From: Candidatus Bathyarchaeum sp.
Lineage (GTDB): Archaea > Thermoproteota > Bathyarchaeia > Bathyarchaeales > Bathyarchaeaceae
NCBI GenBank assembly: GCA_004376385.1
Contig: SOJY01000200.1
Coordinates: forward strand, 1-18,232
Reading direction: 5' to 3'
DNA: 18,232 nucleotides
Shown here: piece by piece, positions 13,189-18,232 of the stretch
Position numbering within the stretch: position 1 is the stretch's first letter
How the letters are laid out: each line of letters starts with the position of its first letter
Made by a program: the position numbers and the translations under genes
Notes under the pieces: generated by a model
Databases searched by the model: none
What the model was told of the DNA's origin: nothing
What the model saw: only the letters and a program-made list of their open reading frames with translations

Positions 13189-15105
13189 TTGAGATCATCT
13201 GGGAAAGACCAAGTGGATATAAGCCAACACATACTGGAGAAAATTCCTTCAGAGGCTGAAGTCACTCGAATAGAATATGAGGGACCAGCCCTAGCGGTTT
13301 ACACCAAAAAACCGGAAGTTCTAGTTGAACAAAGTTTCGTAATTGCAGAGATTGTCAAGCTTATTAGAAAGAGGATAGTTGTGCGTTCTGACCCTTCTAT
13401 AAGAGCTAAAGAAAGGGATACAGAAAGAATCATAAAAGAGATTGTCTCCGAAGAGGCGGAAATCACGAACATAAATTTTGATCCAAGCCTCGGAGAAGTC
13501 ATCATAGAAGCAAAAAAACCAGGAGTGGTTATTGGAAAAAACGGCGCGGTCTTGCAGGAGATCATTAAAAAGACACGCTGGCGACCCCGAATTCTAAGAA
13601 GCCCACCCATACCCTCCAAAATCATCGCTCACATGCGACACTTTCTTTACTCAGAAAGCAAGGAACGAGAACGGATACTTCGTTCCATTGGTGAACGAAT
13701 TTTTAGACCCCCAGTCTACGAAGCTGGAGATGTACGCCTCACCGCCTTGGGCGGCTTCCGGCAAGTGGGAAGATCAGCGATCCTTATTCAAACAAGAGAA
13801 AGCAACGTGTTACTGGATTGTGGCATCAACCCGGGATCTACAAGGTCTACAGTAGCATTCCCAAGATTGGATACACCCCAGTTTGATCTAGACGCCCTAG
13901 ACGCCGTGGTTATAAGCCATGCACACCTGGATCACTGCGGATTTCTACCATTTCTGTTCAAGTACGGTTACGACGGACCGGTCTACTGTTCGGCTCCCAC
14001 TTCAAGCCTCATGACCCTGCTTCAGCTGGATTACCTAGATGTTGCAAACAAGCAGGGAACTATGCTGCCTTACGGTCAGAAGGACGTACGCGACACGGTA
14101 ATGCACACGATTCCTTTGCGGTATGGCTCTGTGACTGATATAGCTCCGGATATTCGTTTGACTCTACATAATTCTGGGCACATTCTCGGCTCATCGCTAA
14201 TTCATCTGCACATAGGCGAGGGGCTCCACAATCTGGTTTATACTGGAGATTACAAGTTTGGCAAGTCGATGCTTCTTGAGCCTGCAGTTGCCATGTTTCC
14301 GAGAGTAGAGACAATAATAACAGAAAGTACGTACGGGGCTCCGGGAGACATTATGCCCACAAGAGCAGAATCAGAACAGCTCATCACAAACATAATCAAC
14401 CAGACTATGGACAGGGAAGGCAAAGTTTTGATTCCAGTCCCGGCGGTGGGAAGAGCCCAAGAAATCATGTTGATCATCGACGATTATATGCGACGAGGAC
14501 TACTGAAGGAGGCTCCAGTCTTTGTGGAAGGCATGATCTCTGAGGCAACCGCGATCCACACTGCATATCCGGAGTATCTAGCTAAAGGAGTAAGAAACAG
14601 CATCCTCTATGAGGGAGTCAATCCGTTCCAGTCGGACTACTTCACCATTGTCGAGCATCCCAGCGCAAGGGAAGAGATTGTGGATGGAGATCAGTGCATA
14701 ATCTTGGCTACCTCAGGTATGCTGGAAGGCGGACCAGTAATCGATTACTTCAAACGTTTAGCAGGGGATAAACGCAACACGATAATCTTTGTCAGCTACC
14801 AGATTGATGGAACAATGGGATCGAGAGTCCAGAAGGGCTTAGGTGATGTTCCCATCATAAACAGCAAAGGAAAGATGGAAGTGATGAAAGTTGAAATGCA
14901 GGTTGAGTCAGTCAGGGGATTTTCTGGTCACTCTGACAGGAGGCAGCTTGTCAATTACATCCATCGGTTGAGGCCGAAACCTGAGAGAATAATTGTGCTT
15001 CACGGCGAAAAATCGAAAAGCATGAGTATGGCTAATCTTTTCAGGAGAAAATATAATGTGGAGTCTCTGGTTCCAGAGGTTCTGGAAACAATTAAGCTGC
15101 GGTAG
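13189..15105 (+). CDS. fttA: Archaeal termination/cleavage factor FttA (aCPSF1)
   Basis: A homologue of eukaryotic CPSF73 that cuts RNA at U-rich sites, terminates archaeal transcription and trims 3' ends. Its 638 residues begin with a tandem KH region (about 1-145). The second KH domain carries the GKNG loop (117-120, in VVIGKNGAVLQ). The metallo-beta-lactamase domain starts near 180 and has HAHLDH (244-249), NSGHILGSS and YTGDYKFG. The beta-CASP insert and the closing motifs ATSGMLEGGP, GFSGHSDR and VLHGEKS follow. All zinc-binding motifs look intact and length is normal. The TTG start follows GAGGAG by 12 nt; an in-frame GTG at 13213 is an alternative. It follows psmB closely, and its 3' end overlaps sepF, which is tail-to-tail, by 14 nt. 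Confidence 0.95.
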   Translation: MRSSGKDQVDISQHILEKIPSEAEVTRIEYEGPALAVYTKKPEVLVEQSFVIAEIVKLIRKRIVVRSDPSIRAKERDTERIIKEIVSEEAEITNINFDPSLGEVIIEAKKPGVVIGKNGAVLQEIIKKTRWRPRILRSPPIPSKIIAHMRHFLYSESKERERILRSIGERIFRPPVYEAGDVRLTALGGFRQVGRSAILIQTRESNVLLDCGINPGSTRSTVAFPRLDTPQFDLDALDAVVISHAHLDHCGFLPFLFKYGYDGPVYCSAPTSSLMTLLQLDYLDVANKQGTMLPYGQKDVRDTVMHTIPLRYGSVTDIAPDIRLTLHNSGHILGSSLIHLHIGEGLHNLVYTGDYKFGKSMLLEPAVAMFPRVETIITESTYGAPGDIMPTRAESEQLITNIINQTMDREGKVLIPVPAVGRAQEIMLIIDDYMRRGLLKEAPVFVEGMISEATAIHTAYPEYLAKGVRNSILYEGVNPFQSDYFTIVEHPSAREEIVDGDQCIILATSGMLEGGPVIDYFKRLAGDKRNTIIFVSYQIDGTMGSRVQKGLGDVPIINSKGKMEVMKVEMQVESVRGFSGHSDRRQLVNYIHRLRPKPERIIVLHGEKSKSMSMANLFRRKYNVESLVPEVLETIKLR

Positions 15106-15412
15106 GCGCTTTTTTAGAGACGCCAGTTTCTTGGCGCCAGATTTTGATGGAGTTTGGCACTATAACTACACGTTCTTCTCCTAGGCTGGCGATGTCGCCT
15201 CCGATGGATTGAATGAAGCCAGAAAGTTCGTTCACAGCCTTCTTGACGTCTTCAATGCTTTTTCTAGCTAGAGGAGTAATTTTAAGAATGAGGATGTTTC
15301 CCAAGCTGAGTTCGTGTTTTATAACTTCTACGTCGGCGAGGGTTCGCAGGGGCATAGCTTTCAGGTAGGCTTTCTTTTGAGTTTTTTTGTTCTCCCGTTC
15401 TGATGTTGACAA
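15092..15412 (-). CDS. sepF: Archaeal SepF, FtsZ membrane anchor / division protein
   Basis: SepF (DUF552 family) links the FtsZ ring to the membrane in FtsZ-using archaea and many bacteria. The core runs from YLKAMPLRTLADVEVIKHEL (16-35) through GNILILKITPLA, VNELSGFIQSIGGDIASLGEE and VVIVPNSIKIW, the whole compact SepF fold. At 106 aa it is short. The N-terminus, MSTSERENKKTQKK, is hydrophilic and charged and lacks the hydrophobic amphipathic helix that normally anchors SepF in the membrane. The TTG start at 15412 follows GGAAGTGA by 6 nt, which supports this start. Its 3' end overlaps fttA by 14 nt. No ftsZ is in the window. Confidence 0.88.
   Translation of the reverse strand: MSTSERENKKTQKKAYLKAMPLRTLADVEVIKHELSLGNILILKITPLARKSIEDVKKAVNELSGFIQSIGGDIASLGEERVVIVPNSIKIWRQETGVSKKAPTAA
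15110..15115 (+). terminator. T6 tract just after fttA, inside the sepF 3' end
   Basis: TTTTTT begins 5 nt after the fttA stop codon and lies between short GGCG and CGCC arms (15104-15107 and 15121-15124). It could end the psmB-fttA transcript. It also encodes lysines near the SepF C-terminus on the other strand. Confidence 0.35.
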
Positions 15413-15418
15413 ATGATG

Positions 15419-15426
15419 TCACTTCC
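15419..15426 (-). promoter_or_regulatory. Ribosome binding site that fixes the TTG start of sepF
   Basis: The minus strand reads GGAAGTGA, one base from the ideal GGAGGTGA, six bases before the TTG at 15412-15410. This argues against a longer SepF N-terminus. The gap 15427-15588 shows no gene. Confidence 0.6.
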
Positions 15427-15588
15427 TTAACTAGTTACAGAAGTTTTATTTTAAACATTTCCGCTTGATGCAGCCTATAATCTTCAAAAATCTAGGTTTC
15501 GAATTAGCATTTTATAATTCCTGTGAAGCAACCATACAGTTTTACAATGATTTTTCCTGAATCGCCACGAAACGAACAAAAAAGTTAG

Positions 15589-16143
15589 CTAAGAACCTCT
15601 CAGATAGTTCCAGAGTTTGTCGCCCACGTAGTGAAGGTTTTTCACGGTTTTTCCGCGCTTGGCAGTTTTCATTTCTTCAGAACTGAATAGCGCTAAACCT
15701 ACGGCTAGGGGCTTACCGTGGCGCTCATCAACTACGAGAAGAAGATCATTCTTTTTGAATTCGCCTTTGATGGAGCGAACTCCGGGAGCCATCACGTCTG
15801 CCCCTTTGCAAACATAAGGCACGGCGCCCATGTCAACCACTATTTTTGGGAACAACGAGAAAAGCTCTTCGAAAGATAGGGTGAAAAAAAGCAATCCGTC
15901 TGACCTTGCCAATAGGGGTCTTCCGTTGAAGATGAAGACTTCAGCGGTTTCAGTTTCATTCACCTCGACGCGAGTTTTCGATCCAATAAACTGTTCAATG
16001 TCTGCTCCTAGCTTCGTATAAACTTCTAGGAGAAACCTCTTTGCCTCTTTTTCTTTTAGAGTGTGTCTGTGTCGCTTCTTTTTTATATTCGCCACCACAG
16101 CCAATACAATAGTGTTCAGAGGAGCATAACTTTTGTGCCTCAC
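15589..16143 (-). CDS. PUA-domain RNA-binding protein (MCT-1/Tma20-like)
   Basis: A protein of up to 184 residues in the archaeal PUA family related to eukaryotic MCT-1/Tma20 and the N-terminal part of eIF2D, which act on ribosomes and initiator tRNA. The N-terminal part (KKKRHRHTLKEKEAKRFL, then VEVNETETAEVFIFNGRPLL) is the pre-PUA domain. The PUA domain spans about 100-175: KIVVDMGAVPYVCKGADVMAPGV, then GEFKKNDLLLVVDE, then GKPLAVGLALFSSEEM. The start is unsure. GTG at 16143 gives an N-terminus longer than the family norm, and GTG near 16095 (V-A-N-I-KKKRH) would fit better, but neither has a clear SD. It lies 69 nt downstream of the second HTH regulator on the same strand. The role in translation is inferred from the family. 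Confidence 0.8.
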   Translation of the reverse strand: MRHKSYAPLNTIVLAVVANIKKKRHRHTLKEKEAKRFLLEVYTKLGADIEQFIGSKTRVEVNETETAEVFIFNGRPLLARSDGLLFFTLSFEELFSLFPKIVVDMGAVPYVCKGADVMAPGVRSIKGEFKKNDLLLVVDERHGKPLAVGLALFSSEEMKTAKRGKTVKNLHYVGDKLWNYLRGS

Positions 16144-16212
16144 TAGTCTTCAGTATGTTAGGTCAAAAAATTTTGGGCGAATCCGGCTGCTCCTAATGAA
16201 GAAAATGTTTTA

Positions 16213-16605
16213 TCAATTCTTTTTAACTGCTGATGGACAAACATCGCAGGCTTCTGGAACGGCTAAGTAGCCTTTGTGCCAGTTACATATCAGGTCTCCG
16301 GATCTTAGAACTTCACATAACTTGCAGAACTGCAGCATTGCATCGAAGGGAGAAGTCTTATCGGCGGCTATGCCTTCGGCGATCTCATCCACTAGGGCTT
16401 GGACAGAGGGAGAGGCTTCAAGCTGCTTCACCATCTTTTCTCCACGTTTTGAGCAGAGATAATGGCTTATGGAAGCTTGGGTTGTCCCAAGTTTTTTAGC
16501 CGCAGCTACTTGAGAAAAATTGAAGTTTTCTATCAGTCGCCTTGCTACCAGAGAGCGAAACGCTGGCAGAACAGAGCGTACAACAACTTCACATGGTGGT
16601 CGCAA
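16213..16605 (-). CDS. HTH transcriptional regulator with Cys/His-rich C-terminal domain (paralogue 2)
   Basis: A 130-residue paralogue of the regulator at 7580-8002. Both begin with PCEV and share the layout xVLPAFRS...ARRL, then an HTH at about 29-50 (NFSQVAAAKKLGTTQASISH) and a KRG segment after it. C-terminal ligands are C94-x2-C97 (FCKLC), C107-x2-H110 (ICNWH) and C120-x2-C123 (ACDVC). These align with the six positions C92, C95, C105, C108, C120 and C123 of paralogue 1. C5 is shared too, and C51 just after the HTH is extra. This suggests a conserved metal or iron-sulfur site. The TTG start at 16605 gives MRPPCEV. A TATA box and an inverted repeat lie directly upstream. Targets are unknown. 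Confidence 0.82.
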   Translation of the reverse strand: MRPPCEVVVRSVLPAFRSLVARRLIENFNFSQVAAAKKLGTTQASISHYLCSKRGEKMVKQLEASPSVQALVDEIAEGIAADKTSPFDAMLQFCKLCEVLRSGDLICNWHKGYLAVPEACDVCPSAVKKN

Positions 16606-16621
16606 CTGTGGTCACAAGCGT

Positions 16622-16645
16622 ATAACGGCGTTATTGCTTATAAAT
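16622..16645 (-). promoter_or_regulatory. Promoter and inverted repeat of HTH regulator 2
   Basis: On the minus strand a TATA box, ATTTATAAG (16637-16645), is followed by ATAACG-C-CGTTAT (16622-16634), a perfect 6-bp inverted repeat. It lies between the TATA box and the expected start site near 16616; the TTG is at 16605. A protein bound here would block initiation, as in simple archaeal repression. The repeat is seen; the role is inferred. Confidence 0.5.
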
Positions 16646-16674
16646 GAAACGCGAGAAACCAGAAATAAGAAAGG

Positions 16675-17148
16675 CTACATTTTGTAGACGTAGAGTGTAT
16701 GAGACGGGTAGCCTAGCTTAGGGTTTTCGCAGAAATTGTCAACTTTCTTGGCTTTCCAACCGAGAATTTCGTAGTCGTGTGAAACAACTCTAGTTCCAGG
16801 TTTGAGTTCGGCTTCCAGTTTTGGTTTGATTCTTTCGTTTGCGCTGGTTGTTAGATATAGGAATACGACATCAGCAGCAGACAGGTTGACATTAAATATG
16901 TCTTTCTGGATGATCTGTGTTTTCTCATTTAAACGGAGTTCCTGAATGTTGTTTAGGGCTCTCTTTGCTAGGTCGTCTCTTAGTTCAACGCCCACAGATG
17001 TGGCGCCGAAGTCTTTGGCAGCCATTATAACCGCTCGACCGTCTCCGGAACCTAAATCATATAGGACTTCTCCGGGCTTGAGTTCAGCTAAAATAAGCAT
17101 CATACGCACTACGGGCGTAGGCGTAGCAACAAAAGGCGCAAGAAACAA
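16675..17148 (-). CDS. Archaeal protein lysine methyltransferase (aKMT-like)
   Basis: A 157-residue class I SAM-dependent methyltransferase close in layout to aKMT of Sulfolobales, a broad-specificity enzyme that methylates lysines of chromatin and other proteins. The opening FVATPTPVVRMML corresponds to the N-terminal substrate segment. LYDLGSGDGRAVI (29-41) is motif I and GVELRDDLAKRA (53-64) has the acidic ribose-binding Glu. QKDIFNVNLSAADVVFLYL follows, and KPKLEAELKPGTRVVSHDYE (108-127) with ILGW is the most diagnostic part of the aKMT type. The TTG start at 17148 follows a strong GAGGAG by 6 nt. Lysine-rich proteins such as the FKBP tail in this window would be natural substrates, but that is only inference. 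Confidence 0.8.
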   Translation of the reverse strand: MFLAPFVATPTPVVRMMLILAELKPGEVLYDLGSGDGRAVIMAAKDFGATSVGVELRDDLAKRALNNIQELRLNEKTQIIQKDIFNVNLSAADVVFLYLTTSANERIKPKLEAELKPGTRVVSHDYEILGWKAKKVDNFCENPKLGYPSHTLYVYKM

Positions 17149-17154
17149 TGCATT

Positions 17155-17160
17155 CTCCTC
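17155..17160 (-). promoter_or_regulatory. Ribosome binding site that fixes the TTG start of the aKMT-like gene
   Basis: The minus strand reads GAGGAG, then six bases, then TTG (17148-17146). An ATG inside the spacer is out of frame. This decides the start. Confidence 0.6.
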
Positions 17161-17314
17161 TTTGTTTTGGTGTTATAGATAAGCTCTTACTTTTATGGTT
17201 TTCGCGAAAATATTAGAATACAAATGGTCTCTTTTTCGTGAAGACTAAAAATATTCAATACCCGATAGGCTAAATTTTAGATGTGTATAATTAGTTTTAT
17301 GTTTGGGGGGTCAC

Positions 17315-17620
17315 TTGGCTAGAAAAGCAAGTGAAGGCTACAAGATTGTTTTAACGGCTGACAGAACTCTGATGAGCGATTACAGTGAAGGAATTTTTCT
17401 TACAAAAAGTGGAGCTAAGGGGCATGGACTAAGATTCCTGTTTTCGTATGACAGCAACCAAGCCAAGAAACTGATTCGCAAATGCAAAGAAGAATACTAT
17501 TACGACTTGGCAGCCATGATACAAGACCAGAGAAACGAAAAAAATAAGTGTCGGACCCGCACCCATACGCTTCATCTACAAGTACCTACGCCAAAACAAA
17601 TAATCACGTCAAAATGGTGA
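17315..17620 (+). pseudogene. Small ORF, probably the remnant of a larger gene (possibly radical SAM)
   Basis: A TTG at 17315 opens MARKASEGYKIVLTADRTLM, then SDYSEGIFL. This recalls, from memory and weakly, the N-terminus of some archaeal B12-binding/radical SAM proteins, but no CxxxCxxC motif follows. After GIFL the sequence changes character (TKSGAKGHGLRFLFSYDS, then KKLIRKCKEEYYYDLAAMIQ). Near the end a run of seven A (about 17538-17544) is a likely frameshift. Dropping one A turns the tail KNKCRTRTHT into KISVGPAPIRFIYKYL and a stop at 17601-17603, a more protein-like ending. A TATA-like TATAAT (17286-17291) lies near 25 nt upstream, so it was or is transcribed. It could be an internally deleted gene or a genuine small protein. 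Confidence is low. Confidence 0.35.
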
Positions 17621-17643
17621 AAGTGCAGTGATTCAGACGGGTT

Positions 17644-18232
17644 TTACCAGAATTTGCGTTTCAGAGATTTCTTTTCAGATTCTGTAATTAACTCGAAGAA
17701 GTGGTCTGAAAGCACATTCTCTTTTTCTAGGATTTCTTCTGCGTCAGTAATGTACAGGTTTCTTCCGGCGAGGGATACTGCAGCGGTTTTGCCGTATTTG
17801 GAAACAAGCCTAGCCGTCCTCATTGCCTGACGGTTAATTTGTTGTTCGTTTTTCGTCAACTTTTCTCCTCTTTTGTCAACCAAGGACTGGACTCTAGCTT
17901 CTTCCATTCTAAGTACCCCTAACGCGGGGGAGCCGCATTTGGGGCAGACAGGATGGTCAGGCAAATCACTTAACCGTATCATCTCCAGATAATCCCAGCA
18001 TTTTGTGCAGACAAAGGTTCTAACTTCTGTGAGCAGACGCGCCCTAGCCGACTCCACCAAAATAAGCTTCATCCGCTCAGGCGGAATCAGATCAGTTTTC
18101 ATGCTGACTTTTTCTATTCCAACCCTTGCAATCGGAGAAGCATCCCCAGCAGTCTCCACCTTACATAGTTCAATAGTGCCTTCCCGAATAGCAGCAAGAA
18201 CACTAATTGCACGTTCCAAATCCAAGTCCTTC
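17644..18232 (-). CDS. Lhr-like DNA helicase, C-terminal part (runs off right edge)
   Basis: The minus-strand frame is open from the window edge to a TAA at 17644-17646, about 195 residues. Codons upstream of the first in-window TTG continue in frame (KDLDLERA), so this is the end of a longer gene. It shows RTFVCTKCWDYLEMI then HPVCPKCGSPALGVL, two CxxC pairs that form a zinc site. The flanks ERMKLILVESARARLLTEV and RQAMRTARLVSKYGKTAAVSLAGR fit the C-terminal region of archaeal Lhr-type superfamily 2 helicases, where a similar zinc motif occurs. These enzymes unwind DNA and RNA-DNA duplexes in repair. The ATPase motifs lie outside the window, so the call rests on the C-terminus alone. Confidence 0.6.
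   Translation of the reverse strand, partial: KDLDLERAISVLAAIREGTIELCKVETAGDASPIARVGIEKVSMKTDLIPPERMKLILVESARARLLTEVRTFVCTKCWDYLEMIRLSDLPDHPVCPKCGSPALGVLRMEEARVQSLVDKRGEKLTKNEQQINRQAMRTARLVSKYGKTAAVSLAGRNLYITDAEEILEKENVLSDHFFELITESEKKSLKRKFW

Overview
The window is archaeal chromosome. Diagnostic genes are glycerol-1-phosphate dehydrogenase (archaeal lipid backbone), a form III RuBisCO next to AMP phosphorylase, a 20S proteasome beta subunit followed by the KH/beta-CASP termination nuclease FttA (aCPSF1), archaeal SepF, an aKMT-type protein lysine methyltransferase, and two archaeal HTH regulators. TATA-like boxes lie about 25-30 nt upstream of many starts, as expected for short-leader or leaderless archaeal transcripts. 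TTG and GTG starts are common. The gene mix resembles uncultured TACK archaea such as Bathyarchaeia; that placement is inference, not shown by any marker here.

Layout. 1-1440 (minus): the N-terminal part of a class V aminotransferase, running off the left edge, and a D-cysteine desulfhydrase/ACC-deaminase-like PLP enzyme. 1560-2528 (plus): a cysteine synthase cut by one in-frame TAA that looks like a pair of compensating one-base indels. 2682-3774: an EngB-type GTPase and, convergent to it, a small four-helix membrane protein. 3912-7457: form III RuBisCO (minus) diverging from AMP phosphorylase and a HAD phosphatase (plus), a nucleotide-salvage/CO2-fixing cluster. 7580-8872: an HTH regulator with a palindromic operator candidate, convergent with an FKBP/SlyD-like prolyl isomerase that carries a histone-H1-like lysine tail. 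9160-10563: a coiled-coil protein with a very long Pro-Val-Glu tail that contains no Lys or Arg. 10564-11296: mostly non-coding, with two predicted stem-loops and a doubtful small ORF. 11297-15412: G1P dehydrogenase diverging from psmB-fttA, with sepF tail-to-tail to fttA and overlapping it. 15589-17148 (minus): a PUA-domain RNA-binding protein, a second HTH regulator paralogous to the first, and an aKMT-like methyltransferase. 17315-17620: a probably decayed small ORF. 17644-18232 (minus): the C-terminus of an Lhr-like helicase.

How the genes may work together. AMP phosphorylase makes ribose-1,5-bisphosphate from AMP. RuBisCO uses the isomerised product, ribulose-1,5-bisphosphate, to make 3-phosphoglycerate; the isomerase that joins them is not in the window. 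psmB and fttA look translationally coupled. SepF and the coiled-coil protein may both relate to cell division, though the second is uncertain. The two HTH paralogues share six aligned Cys/His positions in their C-terminal halves and each has its own inverted repeat at its promoter, so they look like autoregulated metal- or redox-sensing regulators.

I see no CRISPR array, transposon, tRNA or rRNA. No wholly new multi-gene system is evident. The best leads are the cysteine synthase lesion, the oppositely charged tails on neighbouring proteins, the paired Cys-rich regulators, and the promoter inverted repeats.
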